Notes: a model not told the origin generated them from the sequence alone. A stretch of 64,000 bases of DNA from Thiohalocapsa sp963698775 (GCA_963698775.1 CAVOSE010000005.1:22002-86001); one strand, 5' to 3'; shown: positions 37,339 to 45,850, numbered from the stretch's first letter. Translations and numbers: made by a program.

Positions 37339-37377
37339 GCAAAAAGAAGCCCCGGCGCTGGGGGAGAACGCCGGGGC
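37339..37377 (-). terminator. Rho-independent terminator of the candidate small RNA
   Basis: Nine-bp GC stem (37349-37357 with 37369-37377), an 11-base loop, then CTTCTTTTTGC on the minus strand. The T-run is on the minus side only, which sets the direction of transcription. It would also terminate read-through from hlyD. Confidence 0.85.
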
Positions 37378-37459
37378 AACCATCTCCCGGTTCGGAGACC
37401 GGGTAGAGAGCCCGGCGGGAGGGGGAGCCCGCCGAACCCGCGCCTGTCGGCGCTTGTAA
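37339..37459 (-). ncRNA. Candidate small RNA with four hairpins and C-rich loops
   Basis: On the minus strand, a TATACT -10 box (37471-37466) is followed by four consecutive hairpins. They are a 5-bp GCGCC/GGCGC stem (37440-37453), a 7-bp CGGCGGG/CCCGCCG stem with loop CUCCCCCU (37413-37434), a 6-bp CCCGGT/ACCGGG stem with loop CUCCGA (37386-37403), and a 9-bp GCCCCGGCG/CGCCGGGGC stem with loop UUCUCCCCCAG followed by CUUCUUUUU. The whole is about 120 nt and has no reading frame. The repeated CUCC loops resemble anti-Shine-Dalgarno RNAs such as sX13 of xanthomonads or the alpha-proteobacterial CUCCUCCC RNAs. Homology is not claimed. It lies between hlyD and the GGDEF-EAL remnant. Confidence 0.65.
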
Positions 37460-37465
37460 CTTAAG

Positions 37466-37495
37466 AGTATAGAAGAGGATTTGAGTTCCGCAGAA
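37466..37495 (-). promoter_or_regulatory. Candidate promoter of the small RNA
   Basis: TATACT at 37471-37466 on the minus strand, about seven bases before the proposed first nucleotide. The upstream region at 16-18 bases spacing (TTCTGCGG) is a poor -35 match, so an activator or extended contact may be needed. A short CCGCA/TGCGG hairpin around an A-run lies just upstream. Confidence 0.45.
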
Positions 37496-37566
37496 AAAAA
37501 GTGCGGTATCGGGCACAGCAGTCGATTCGGCGTCTCCGAGCGCTGGATGCAGCGCTCGAGGCATGC

Positions 37567-38361
37567 TTAGGGTAAGGTCACCTGCACGAACTCCGATGGG
37601 CGCAGGATTTCATCCGGCTGGCTGTCGAAGACCAGGTCGAGTTCGTAGACGGCGCCTTCCGGGTCGATACGTACCGCCTCGACGCCGAGGCTGTAGATTT
37701 GTGCGTTGCGGTCGCGACCGCGGACCTTGACCGTGGCGGGCTGGCCAGGACTGTAGCGGCGCAGTACGTCAGACGTGACCAGCACACGCGCGAGCATGCG
37801 ATCCGTTGGAGCCACGGCCACCAAGGGTGCCTGTTGCAGGGTCTTGTAGATCACCGCACCGTCGTAGGCGTTGCGCGCGACGACGATGCCGTCGAACGGT
37901 GCGCGCAGCTCGGTGTATTCCAGCATCACATCAGCGGCGGCCTGCGTGGCCTTGGCGGATTCCTGTTCCGCCACGGCGGCGGCATAGTTGAGTTCAGCGT
38001 CCTTCAGCTCTTCGATGGCGATTAGGCCGCGGTCGAAGAGTTCGTTGGTGCGGTCCAGTTCGCGCTGGGCATCTTCGACCGCGATCACACCGCGGGCGGT
38101 GCGTGCTTTGGCCTCCAGCGTGTCGGCCTTGGCCTGGCGTTGATCCATCTTCAGCAACAGCTCGCCTTGCTTGACGTGTTGCCCGGGCGTCACCAGCACC
38201 TGTTCGACGATGCCGTTCTCCATGGCCCGCATCTCGACTTTGTGCAGCCATTCCAGCCGGCCACTCATCTGCGTGGCGGCCTGGGTGCCGGTCGCGAACA
38301 GCAGCAGCGCGATGATAGCGACAACGCGTTGGGGAGGATGGAGCGGGTGGTTAGATTTCAT
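37567..38361 (-). CDS. HlyD-type periplasmic adaptor (membrane fusion protein)
   Basis: 264 residues. A signal segment (VVAIIALLLFATGTQAA) precedes a split lipoyl domain (ENGIVEQVLVTPGQHVKQGE and LRAPFDGIVVARNAYDGAVI) around a coiled-coil hairpin (residues about 80-150, AKADTLEAKARTARGVI). A short beta-barrel follows. Last gene of the PepSY/RR/HK/TolC cluster on the minus strand, separated from the TolC-like gene by repeat copy 4. It would bridge an inner-membrane pump to the TolC-like channel. No pump gene is in the cluster. Confidence 0.85.
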   Translation of the reverse strand: MKSNHPLHPPQRVVAIIALLLFATGTQAATQMSGRLEWLHKVEMRAMENGIVEQVLVTPGQHVKQGELLLKMDQRQAKADTLEAKARTARGVIAVEDAQRELDRTNELFDRGLIAIEELKDAELNYAAAVAEQESAKATQAAADVMLEYTELRAPFDGIVVARNAYDGAVIYKTLQQAPLVAVAPTDRMLARVLVTSDVLRRYSPGQPATVKVRGRDRNAQIYSLGVEAVRIDPEGAVYELDLVFDSQPDEILRPSEFVQVTLP

Positions 38362-38502
38362 GGGTGACGTGTTTTGTGTGTGTTGTCGCGGAAACGGGGG
38401 GCCGCGGATGCTGGGGCTCGTGCCTCACCCAGGCCAATGGTGACTTGGATCATGATCGCGTTAGGCACACATGGCCTCACTTGCTCGGTTGCAGAGCGAA
38501 TG

Positions 38503-38704
38503 TTAGCGAGGCTTCGCCTCAGACCGACGAGTCGTGACCATCGGTATCGGTATCGGTATCGGTATCGGTATCGGTATCGAAATCGTAGCGCGTGGCGAGT
38601 GACGCGATCCCGATCCCGATCCCGATCCCGAGGAGCCGCGCCAGGCCGATACCACATCGAAACTTGACTCATCCGCAAACATTTGACGCCGTTACGCAAT
38701 CCAG
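38503..38704 (-). repeat. Hexanucleotide-array interspersed element, copy 4 (inverted)
   Basis: Read on the minus strand it begins CTGGATTGCGTAACGGCGTC, then AAATGTTTGCGGATGAGTC, a GATCGGG array, the spacer GTCACTCGCCACGCGCTACG, and an uninterrupted CCGATA array of about six units. It ends GGTCACGACTCGTCGGTCTG and GAGGCGAAGCCTCGCTAA. It sits between the TolC-like gene and hlyD in the direction of their transcription. The 38362-38502 remainder of this gap holds nothing recognised. Confidence 0.9.
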
Positions 38705-38712
38705 TGATCGGT

Positions 38713-39789
38713 CTATCGGACCGGCCGCCCTTGCAGTGCCTCCAATTCGGCCAAGGCCAGCGCGGCGCATAGCGCCACCTGTTCCTGGTCGCGTCGCGCC
38801 TTGGTCTGCTGGCTCATGGAAAACCCTAGATCGGCCTTGGCCTCCAGCTCATAGAGGGTTCGGCTCTCGTCCAACTTGAGATCTCGCCAGTTGGACTCGG
38901 CGCGGGTCTGCTCGGCGATCACCTCCAGCAGGCTCAGCCTTGCCAGTAGCTCCACCGCCTGCTGCCGCAACTCCATCTCGATTAGCACCTGTTCGGCGTC
39001 GGTGCGTTCGGCCAGTAACTGCGTAATCCGAGGGTTCTTGTTCATGGCCTCGGCAATCACGTTGTCGAGTTCCGGTAGCGGAGCCTTTTGTCCGTCCAAG
39101 TCGGGTGTGATCAGGTCACGCGGCAGGTCTTCGGGGTGCGCCAGGGCTTGAGCCAGCAGCGAGCGGGTGATCAGCTGAGCCGACTCGCTGGCTGCTCTCT
39201 GGCGGCGGATCAATTGAAAGGCCGCCTCCAGTTCCGCGACCTTGAGGGGAGAGAACTGGCCCAACTCAGCGCGCGCGGCGGCGCGGTCGAACTGGATGTA
39301 GGCGACGGCCATGGCCTCGTTGTCGCGGCTGAAGCTGAGGTCGGCCAGCAAGACGTCGAAGAAGCGCTGCATGATCTCCAGGCGTTGCTGGTCCTTTGGC
39401 GTCAGCAACGGCGACCACGCGACATCGCGGGTTTGATCGCCCCCCCGCGTGCCGCCAAATGTGAACGCGTGGCAGGCCAAGAAGAGCGGTTGGCGCCGGG
39501 GGAACAGCATTGCCCCGTCGCTGATCCGGGTGCGCGGGTGCGACTCGGCAAAGCTGAGCGCCCGCTGCAGCGCCAGCGGCTTCGATGGGTCGATGCCTTG
39601 TTCGGTTTCGCTGTCTGCGATGGCGCTCGACGTGGCGGCCGCGCCGAATAGCCAGAACAGGAGCAGCAGGTGCGCAAGGCGTCGCCGGGATCGACGCGGT
39701 GGCGGATCGCGGCGCGCATCGGCGCCGACACTGCTCGTGAGGACGGCCCGCTGTTCGCGGCCTTGGTGCGTGTCGATTTCTCTGTTCAT
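38713..39789 (-). CDS. TolC-like outer-membrane efflux protein
   Basis: Start ATG 39789 (MNREIDTHQGREQRAVL); the longer frame to 40083 is antisense to the kinase gene. 358 residues with an Arg-rich leader, a hydrophobic segment (LAHLLLLFWLFGAAATSSA) and long helices with OEP character (LALQRALSFAESHPRTRIS, IQFDRAAARAELGQFSPLKVAEL, VIAEAMNKNPRITQLLAER). Shorter than classical TolC (about 430-490) and lacking clear beta-strand repeats, so it may be a divergent channel component. Starts 49 bases after the kinase gene. Confidence 0.7.
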   Translation of the reverse strand: MNREIDTHQGREQRAVLTSSVGADARRDPPPRRSRRRLAHLLLLFWLFGAAATSSAIADSETEQGIDPSKPLALQRALSFAESHPRTRISDGAMLFPRRQPLFLACHAFTFGGTRGGDQTRDVAWSPLLTPKDQQRLEIMQRFFDVLLADLSFSRDNEAMAVAYIQFDRAAARAELGQFSPLKVAELEAAFQLIRRQRAASESAQLITRSLLAQALAHPEDLPRDLITPDLDGQKAPLPELDNVIAEAMNKNPRITQLLAERTDAEQVLIEMELRQQAVELLARLSLLEVIAEQTRAESNWRDLKLDESRTLYELEAKADLGFSMSQQTKARRDQEQVALCAALALAELEALQGRPVR

Positions 39790-39838
39790 GGCGATGCGTG
39801 CGGCTCTGGTGGGCGTGCCATTAGGTACGGCGAGCGCA

Positions 39839-41266
39839 TCAAAGCATTGGCTCGCTGGCGATGCAAGCGTCTCGCGCGGGGGGGGCGATTGAGGGCGAGG
39901 TCGCGGTGGGCAGGCGCACGCGCACCTCGAGGCCGCCCGCGTCGGCGCCGCGGAATTGGAGTTCGCCGCCATACGCATCGACCACATCGCGGGCGATCGC
40001 GAGTCCGAGTCCGCTGCCCTCTTTGCGCTGGTCCAGACGCAGCCCCCGCTCGCCAAGGCGATGGAGTTGGTCGGGCGCGACACCGGGTCCGTCGTCGGCG
40101 ATGCAGATCAATAGGTCGTTGCCTGGCCGCACGCCGATGTCGACCCGTTGTCGCGCCCATTTTGCAGCGTTTTCTAGCAGGTTGCCGAGTAGCTCCAGCA
40201 GGTCGTCGGGCATTAGTGCGACCGCGGCGGTCGCGGGTGCGTCCAGCTGCCAGTGCACGCGTTCACCGTCGGGCGTGCGTACCAGTGTGTTGATTAGGCG
40301 TTGCAGCGCAGCAACGACGTCGGCATGGGCCTGACTGGTATCGGCGCCGGAGCGCACGCGCGCCCGGATCAGTTCTCGATCCACCCGCCGACGCATGCCC
40401 AGGGCCAATTGTTCCAGGTCCGCGGCCAGCGTTGGGTTGCCCTGCGCGCGGAGCCGCTCGGCATCGGCGGCGAGCGCGCTGAGCGGGGTCTTGAGACCGT
40501 GAGCCAGGTCCGCGGTCCAGGCACGGGCGCGCTCGACCGCTTGTTCGCGAGCGGCGAGGAGGGCGTTTACCTCTGTCACCAGCGGCATGACCTCGTCGGG
40601 AAAACCGTCCGCGAGCCGTCGCTGCTGACCGGAACGCACCGCGTTGACGCCGACGCGTAACGACTCCAATGGCGCCAAACCGGCGCGGATCTGTATCCAG
40701 GTCGCGAGTCCGAGCATGAGCGCGATGATGCTGACATAGGGCAGCAGGTCGGCGGCGAAGGCGTCGCGGGCGCGGGTCAATTCGTCGCGATCCATGGCCA
40801 CCGTCAGTCGCAGCGCGCGTGGGGAGTCGCCGCCGTCGAGCAGAATGCTGCGCTCGCGCACCAGCAGCGTCTGGCCTCCTGGCCCTGCCAGCGTATGGGC
40901 GTGCACCGCGCCGGCGACGAGCCGATCGGTTGGCAGCTCAAGCGGCGTGTCCCATAAGGAGCGGGAGCGTAACAGGCCGATCCCCGCCGCGCCGGCCGAG
41001 GCGTCGTCCACTTGCCAGTAGAGCCCGCTCAGCGGTGTGTGAAAGCGCGGGTCGGGCGGTTCTGGTTGCAGCGTCGGTTGGCCATCCGAGTCAATCTGCA
41101 CCGTGGCGGCGAGCTGGTTGAGCTGACTCACGAGCTCCGTGCCGATTCGCCGCTCGACGTGGCGCTCGAACAGGGCCACCAGCGCGATCGCCGCGATCAG
41201 CAGCGCCAGGGCGATGGACAGCGCCGCGGCGACGGCGAGCCTTGCGCGCAGCGAGCGGCGGGTCAC
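39839..41266 (-). CDS. Membrane sensor histidine kinase
   Basis: 475 residues from a GTG that overlaps the response-regulator stop by four bases. Two membrane segments (ALSIALALLIAAIALVALF and YVSIIALMLGLATWIQI) flank a periplasmic sensor of about 130 residues. A HAMP-like linker, a phosphoacceptor His in DLAHGLKTPLSAL, an N box (LLGNLLENAAKWA) and G boxes (ADDGPGV, GSGLGLAIARDVVDAYGG) follow. Layout is that of PhoQ/QseC-type kinases. The signal is unknown. The pairing with a PepSY protein and cytochromes suggests envelope redox or metal sensing (inference). Confidence 0.92.
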   Translation of the reverse strand: MTRRSLRARLAVAAALSIALALLIAAIALVALFERHVERRIGTELVSQLNQLAATVQIDSDGQPTLQPEPPDPRFHTPLSGLYWQVDDASAGAAGIGLLRSRSLWDTPLELPTDRLVAGAVHAHTLAGPGGQTLLVRERSILLDGGDSPRALRLTVAMDRDELTRARDAFAADLLPYVSIIALMLGLATWIQIRAGLAPLESLRVGVNAVRSGQQRRLADGFPDEVMPLVTEVNALLAAREQAVERARAWTADLAHGLKTPLSALAADAERLRAQGNPTLAADLEQLALGMRRRVDRELIRARVRSGADTSQAHADVVAALQRLINTLVRTPDGERVHWQLDAPATAAVALMPDDLLELLGNLLENAAKWARQRVDIGVRPGNDLLICIADDGPGVAPDQLHRLGERGLRLDQRKEGSGLGLAIARDVVDAYGGELQFRGADAGGLEVRVRLPTATSPSIAPPARDACIASEPML

Positions 41267-41982
41267 TTGGCCTTGGGCTCCGTTGGTGCTTGGTTCGCGC
41301 CCGTCTCCGGAGACTGCTCCGCCAGATTTGGCTCGATCAGATAGCCGAAGCCTCGCCGGGTTTGGATCAGCTGCGAGCCGAGTTTGCGGCGCACCCTGCC
41401 CACCAGCACCTCGACGGCGTTGGACTCGCGCTCGAAGTCCTGTGCGTAGAGCTGCTCGGTCAGCTCCAGCTGGGGTACGACGCGTCCCGCATGCTGCATC
41501 AAGTAGGCGACCAGGCGGTACTCCTGGGGCGACAGGTGAACGGGCAGGCCGTCGCGGCTAAGCTGCATGCGGCGGGTGTCCAGTTGCAGATCACCGATGC
41601 GCAGTACCGGCGATGCCTGGCCGGCCGCGCGGCGGACCAGTGCCCGCAGTCGCGCCAGTAGTTCCTCCATACGAAAGGGTTTGGGCAGATAGTCGTCGGC
41701 GCCGGCATCGATCCCCTCGACGCGCTCGTGCCAGTCGCCACGGGCCGTCAGGATCAAGACCGGAAACCGCTGTCCGGCATCGCGCCAGCGCCGCAGCACC
41801 GACAGCCCGTCCATGCCCGGCAGACCCAGGTCCAGGATCACCGCGGCCCAGCTTTCGGTGTCGCCGCGGAACCAGGCGTCCTCGCCGTCACCGACGTGCT
41901 CGACGACGAAGCCCGCAGAGTCGAGTGCGGAGACCACGCCCGCGGCGACGCGCTCGTCGTCTTCCACCAACAGAATGCGCAT
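41263..41982 (-). CDS. OmpR/PhoP-family response regulator
   Basis: 239 residues from ATG 41982, which overlaps the PepSY stop (TGATG). Receiver: LLVEDDERV, phosphoacceptor Asp in AVILDLGLPGMD, Lys in YLPKPFRMEEL. Winged-helix effector: HLSPQEYRLVAYLMQHAG, ESNAVEVLVGRVRRKLG, IQTRRGFGYLIE. A short low-complexity tail rich in Glu, Pro and Thr. Likely binds the phased direct repeats at 42395-42440 between its operon and the cytochrome operon. Confidence 0.93.
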   Translation of the reverse strand: MRILLVEDDERVAAGVVSALDSAGFVVEHVGDGEDAWFRGDTESWAAVILDLGLPGMDGLSVLRRWRDAGQRFPVLILTARGDWHERVEGIDAGADDYLPKPFRMEELLARLRALVRRAAGQASPVLRIGDLQLDTRRMQLSRDGLPVHLSPQEYRLVAYLMQHAGRVVPQLELTEQLYAQDFERESNAVEVLVGRVRRKLGSQLIQTRRGFGYLIEPNLAEQSPETGANQAPTEPKAK

Positions 41983-42317
41983 CAATCTTGCTCCGTTTTG
42001 ATGACGGTTGCGGTTGCCGCGTCAACCAGCACCTCCAGTATCCGTCCGTTCGGGGCGATGACCTTGAGTTCATAGGCCCAGCGGCCGTGCTCGCGCTCCA
42101 GTTCAACTTCCACCACGTCGCCTGGTACCTGCTGCGCCACGGTTGCCAGCACCTCGGCGATCGGACGCACCTCACCCCGCTCCAGCGCGGCGCGGGCGCG
42201 GTCGTGGTCGTGCTCGTCTGTGTCAGGCCCAGCGGCGATGCCGGTTGCCCCCAACATCAGCGTGGCAAGGACCATGGCCTTGGGGACGCGGCCGGGACTC
42301 ATCTTGGTGCTGCTCAT
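41982..42317 (-). CDS. Periplasmic PepSY-domain protein
   Basis: 111 residues from ATG 42317. Signal peptide (AMVLATLMLGATGIAAG), a His/Asp patch (PDTDEHDHDRARAAL), then one PepSY unit (VRPIAEVLATVAQQVPGDVV, GRWAYELKVIAPNGRILEVLVD). PepSY proteins beside PhoPQ-like systems are thought to modulate the sensor. First gene of the minus-strand operon. Confidence 0.85.
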   Translation of the reverse strand: MSSTKMSPGRVPKAMVLATLMLGATGIAAGPDTDEHDHDRARAALERGEVRPIAEVLATVAQQVPGDVVEVELEREHGRWAYELKVIAPNGRILEVLVDAATATVIKTEQD

Positions 42318-42394
42318 CACATAGACCAAAGTGTAGATCTGGTGCGCGCTCGGGCATCGCGCGGGTCGCCGGGTGACCCGATCGCCCGCCGATG

Positions 42395-42440
42395 GATCAT
42401 GCCCCGATCATGCTCCGGTCAAGCTGACAAAAGGCTGACA
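42395..42440. promoter_or_regulatory. Phased direct repeats, candidate response-regulator operator
   Basis: Two sets of heptamers spaced by 11 bases. GATCATG occurs at 42395-42401 and 42406-42412, and GCTGACA at 42423-42429 and 42434-42440. Eleven-base periodicity of direct repeats is the usual recognition layout of OmpR/PhoP regulators. The site lies in the divergent 275-base region between pepSY-RR-HK and cytochrome b561, so it could control both directions. Confidence 0.6.
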
Positions 42441-42592
42441 GTGGGGCACAGGGTTTGGTCAGCGGGTGCTTGCTAGTGTTTGCGACAAGTGACGCGACGG
42501 TCGAGCCGGATCACCTCGATAACAGATCTACGTCAAGCCCGTCCGTCGCGTACCGAGACCACTGTCTTACCAATCACGGGAGCCGACTCATC

Positions 42593-43228
42593 ATGACAAC
42601 GCAGACTTTACCTTCCGATGCCCTCGCCGCGGAACCCGCTGTCGCCACCGGCAGCAGCGACCAGACCCAAACATGGGTGCGGGTCTGGGACCCGCTGGTG
42701 CGGGTGTTTCATTGGTCGCTGGTGGGCGCCTTTGCCACCGCCTATATCGTCGAGGATGACCTGCTTGGGGTGCACGTTTGGGCCGGCTATCTCGTGCTGG
42801 TGCTGATCGCGGTGCGTCTGGTGTGGGGCGTTATAGGCACCCGCCATGCACGTTTCTCTGACTTCGTCCGCGGGCCGCGGCAGGTGCTCGGCTATCTCGC
42901 CGATGCCGCGCGCTTCAACGCAAAGCGCTATCTCGGGCACAACCCCGCCGGCGGCGCGATGGCGATTGCCTTGCTGTTGCTGGTCAGTGCTACCGGTCTG
43001 AGTGGGATGGCGCTGTATGGCGCGGAGGAACTGTCCGGACCGATGGCGCCGCTGATGGGCGGACTGTCGGGATTCTGGGGCGGAGCGCTGGAAGAGGCGC
43101 ACGAGGTGCTGGCCAATCTGACGCTAGTGTTCATCGTTGCCCACGTCGCCGGAGTGATTTTCTCGAGCCTGTCGCATCACGAGAATTTGGTCCGCTCGAT
43201 GTTCACTGGCCTAAAGCGCCGCGGTTAA
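42593..43228 (+). CDS. Cytochrome b561-type membrane cytochrome
   Basis: 211 residues. Four membrane segments with candidate heme ligands in VFHWSLVGAF, GVHVWAGYLVL, LEEAHEVLANL and FIVAHVAGVIF, the di-heme b arrangement. The Thr/Ala-rich N-terminus is soluble. Probably passes electrons between the quinone pool and the periplasmic cytochromes encoded next. Seventeen bases upstream of the SHP gene. Confidence 0.9.
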   Translation: MTTQTLPSDALAAEPAVATGSSDQTQTWVRVWDPLVRVFHWSLVGAFATAYIVEDDLLGVHVWAGYLVLVLIAVRLVWGVIGTRHARFSDFVRGPRQVLGYLADAARFNAKRYLGHNPAGGAMAIALLLLVSATGLSGMALYGAEELSGPMAPLMGGLSGFWGGALEEAHEVLANLTLVFIVAHVAGVIFSSLSHHENLVRSMFTGLKRRG

Positions 43229-43244
43229 AGCAGGAGTCCTTCCC

Positions 43245-43601
43245 ATGTCGAGAGCATTGATCATCACCTCCATTGTCGTCGGCCTGACGGGCGTGTCCTC
43301 ACTACCCGCGGCCGCGGCCGCGGGTAGCGGTGCCGCCGCCTGGAACCAGGAGTATCCACAGTCGGATGGCTCGCCGGCGCGCAGTTGCGCCAGCTGCCAC
43401 ACCGCGGATCTGACCAAGAGCGGACAGCACGCGACCACGGGTAAGTCGATCGAGCCGCTGGCGCCGTCGGTGAACCCGCAACGGCTGACCGACCAGAAAA
43501 AGGTCGAGAAATGGCTGCGGCGCAACTGCCGTTGGACCCTGGGTCGCGAATGTAGCAGCGCCGAGAAGGCGGACTTCATCAGCTACATCAAGAGCCAATA
43601 A
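43245..43601 (+). CDS. shp: SHP-like monoheme cytochrome c (DUF1924)
   Basis: 118 residues. Signal peptide to about residue 25 (GLTGVSSLPAAAAAG), one heme site CASCHTAD, and SVNPQRLTDQKKVEKWLRRN with a C-terminal Cys pair context (NCRWTLGRECSSAE), as in the sphaeroides heme protein. SHP binds oxygen and nitric oxide at an open heme coordination site and is reduced by the diheme cytochrome. Gene order b561-SHP-DHC mirrors the known shp clusters with components permuted. Confidence 0.88.
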   Translation: MSRALIITSIVVGLTGVSSLPAAAAAGSGAAAWNQEYPQSDGSPARSCASCHTADLTKSGQHATTGKSIEPLAPSVNPQRLTDQKKVEKWLRRNCRWTLGRECSSAEKADFISYIKSQ

Positions 43602-43628
43602 CACTCAATGATCACTGGAGCAACGAGC

Positions 43629-44216
43629 ATGAAACCTTCACTCCGTACCTTAGGTCTGGTCACCGCCGCGCTGCTCGCCTGTGGCGCGGCCGGGCTCGCC
43701 ATCGGCGATTCAGACGACCACGACGATGACGATGACGACCGCCGCGGCGGCTGGATCGAGTCTGGTCGCGATGTGGCGCCGATCACTAATGCCACCTACG
43801 CCGAGGAATGCGGCGTCTGTCATATGGCCTATCAGCCGGGCTTGCTGCCGGTTGCGGCCTGGCAACGGATCATGAGCACGGAGGGGCTGGCTGACCACTA
43901 CGGCGATGACGCGTCCCTGTCCGAGGACCTGAGCGCTGAGATCGCGGCGTACCTCAGTACGAACAGCGCGGACCAGGCCAGCCGCTCTCGCTCACGGGCC
44001 TTCGCCGTGGGCGACACGGGTGGCGTCAACCTGCCGCGCATCACCGAGACTCGCTACTTCGTCAAAGAGCACGACGAGATCCCGGCACGCATGGTTGCGG
44101 ACAACGCGGACGTGGGCAGTTTCAGTAACTGCAATGCCTGCCATCAGGGCGCCGCCGAGGGGGTATACAACGAACATCGCGTCAAGATCCCCGGCTTCGG
44201 TCGCTGGGAGGATTGA
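43629..44216 (+). CDS. Diheme cytochrome c (DHC type)
   Basis: Start ATG 43629 (MKPSLRTLGLV); an upstream ATG at 43608 is less likely. 195 residues. Signal peptide, then a striking acidic run of Asp/His residues (about residues 28-37), the first heme ECGVCHMAYQPGLLP and the second NCNACHQGAAEGVYN, ending RVKIPGFGRWED. Matches the DHC partner of SHP. It is the last gene of the cytochrome operon. A CCGCGCG/CGCGCGG hairpin lies shortly after the stop without a clear T-run. Confidence 0.9.
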   Translation: MKPSLRTLGLVTAALLACGAAGLAIGDSDDHDDDDDDRRGGWIESGRDVAPITNATYAEECGVCHMAYQPGLLPVAAWQRIMSTEGLADHYGDDASLSEDLSAEIAAYLSTNSADQASRSRSRAFAVGDTGGVNLPRITETRYFVKEHDEIPARMVADNADVGSFSNCNACHQGAAEGVYNEHRVKIPGFGRWED

Positions 44217-44404
44217 GCGAGTTTCCGCGCGCCGACAGCGCGCGGGCGGAGCTCGGACGCTCTCGGCCGAGACGCTAGGTCTGGACGGCCACTCTCAGTG
44301 GTCCGTTAGCGCGGACGCATGCGCTTGAAGTGTTTGGCATCGTCCGCGGGCGAGCGATGGGAGCCCGGCCGAGCATGCGTCGGTGCGCCCGTGGACCGTT
44401 CGGA

Positions 44405-45850
44405 TCAGCTTGGTAATGTGAGCACCCGGATGGCATCGGTACCGCCCGCGGATGCGGTATGTCCCCAGGTGCCGATCAACAGGTCCCCCGGCTGCACTAG
44501 TCCGCGTTCACGGGCAACCCGGAGCGCGAGCGCAATCTTGTCGTCGTCGCCGATACCCGCCTGGTACAGTACCGGCAGCACGCCCCAGTTCAACGACAGT
44601 CGCCGCGCCACCGTCGGTGACGCCGTGACGGCGAGGATCGGGCATTCCGGGCGATGCTTGGAGATGAGTCGCGACGTAAAGCCGGTCTCGGTCAGGCTCA
44701 GGATGACACGGGCCCCCAACTGCTCGGCCATGCGCACCGCGGCATGGGCAACCGCCTCGGTGACGATGTTGGACGGGTGCGGCAGTGTTTGCTGCAACCA
44801 GCCGTACTCGCGCAGCGACGCCTCGGCGCGCACCGCGAGTTCCGCCATGATGCGTACCGACTCCACCGGATAGGCGCCGGCCGCGGTCTCACCGGAGAGC
44901 ATCACTGCCGAGCTGCCGTCCAGAATCGCATTGGCCACGTCGCTGGCCTCGGCCCGAGTCGGCTTCGGGTTGCGTTCCATCGACGCCAGCATCTGCGTGG
45001 CGGTGATGACGGGTTTGCCGTTGCTGACGGTGCTGCGGATGATCTTCTTCTGCGTGCTCGGCACGTCCGCCAGCGGCAGTTCCACGCCGAGGTCGCCGCG
45101 GGCGACCATAACGCCGTCGGCGGCCTGCACGATGGAGTCCAGGTTGGCCACCCCAGCGCGGTTCTCGATCTTGGCGATGATCGGGATCTCGACCCCGGCC
45201 TCGGCCAACATCTCGCGCATGCGGCGCACCTCATCGGCGCTCTGGATAAAGGAGGCGGCGATGTACTCGACGTCATTGTCGGCGGCGAAGGACAGCTCGC
45301 GCAGCACATCGTCGCGATGCTCCGGGTCCACCGCGGTCACCGACAGCTGCGTACCCGGCAGGTTGACGCCCTTGCTGGCGCCGAGTCGACCACCGACCAC
45401 CACCCGGCACCGCACCTCGCGGTCCGTGGTCGCCAGCACCTGAAGCTCCATCGCGCCATCATCGAGCAGGACCGTCTCGCCTGGATTCACCTCTCGTGGC
45501 AGGTGCCGGTAAGACACCGAGACGCCGTGCCGATCGCCGGCACGGCCATCGGTGAACAGCGAAAAAAGCTCGCCGGAGACCAACTCGACGATGCCGTCGG
45601 CGAGCGCGCCGGTGCGGATCTCGATACCGCGGGTGTCGATCATGATCGCCACCGGCACCCCGACCGCATCGGCCGCCGCGCGGATGCGTAGCAGCCGCGC
45701 CTTGTGCTCGTCGAAGTTGCCGTGCGACAGGTTCAGGCGCGCCACGTTCATGCCCGCCCGCAGCATGGCCTCCAGCGTCTCTGGCGCATCACTGGCCGGG
45801 CCGATGGTGGCAACGATCTTGGTGCGACGGGTGCGGGCTCGATTGGGCAT
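44405..45850 (-). CDS. pyk: Pyruvate kinase
   Basis: Start ATG 45850 (MPNRARTRRTKIVATIGPAS). 481 residues. NVARLNLSHGNFDEH, the catalytic Lys region IIAKIENRAGV, MVARGDLGVELPL, and ATQMLASMERNPKPTRAEASDVANAI, split here as two conserved blocks. Converts phosphoenolpyruvate and ADP to pyruvate and ATP. Monocistronic. The 188 bases between its stop and the DHC gene contain only the DHC-side hairpin. Confidence 0.95.
   Translation of the reverse strand: MPNRARTRRTKIVATIGPASDAPETLEAMLRAGMNVARLNLSHGNFDEHKARLLRIRAAADAVGVPVAIMIDTRGIEIRTGALADGIVELVSGELFSLFTDGRAGDRHGVSVSYRHLPREVNPGETVLLDDGAMELQVLATTDREVRCRVVVGGRLGASKGVNLPGTQLSVTAVDPEHRDDVLRELSFAADNDVEYIAASFIQSADEVRRMREMLAEAGVEIPIIAKIENRAGVANLDSIVQAADGVMVARGDLGVELPLADVPSTQKKIIRSTVSNGKPVITATQMLASMERNPKPTRAEASDVANAILDGSSAVMLSGETAAGAYPVESVRIMAELAVRAEASLREYGWLQQTLPHPSNIVTEAVAHAAVRMAEQLGARVILSLTETGFTSRLISKHRPECPILAVTASPTVARRLSLNWGVLPVLYQAGIGDDDKIALALRVARERGLVQPGDLLIGTWGHTASAGGTDAIRVLTLPS

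Noticed and set aside
37339..37460. Plus-strand reading of the hairpin cluster as a CsrB/RsmZ-like RNA (GGA in three loops)
   Set aside because: The GGA loops are attractive, but the T-run after the strongest hairpin and the TATACT box are both on the minus strand, and no terminator exists for a plus transcript.
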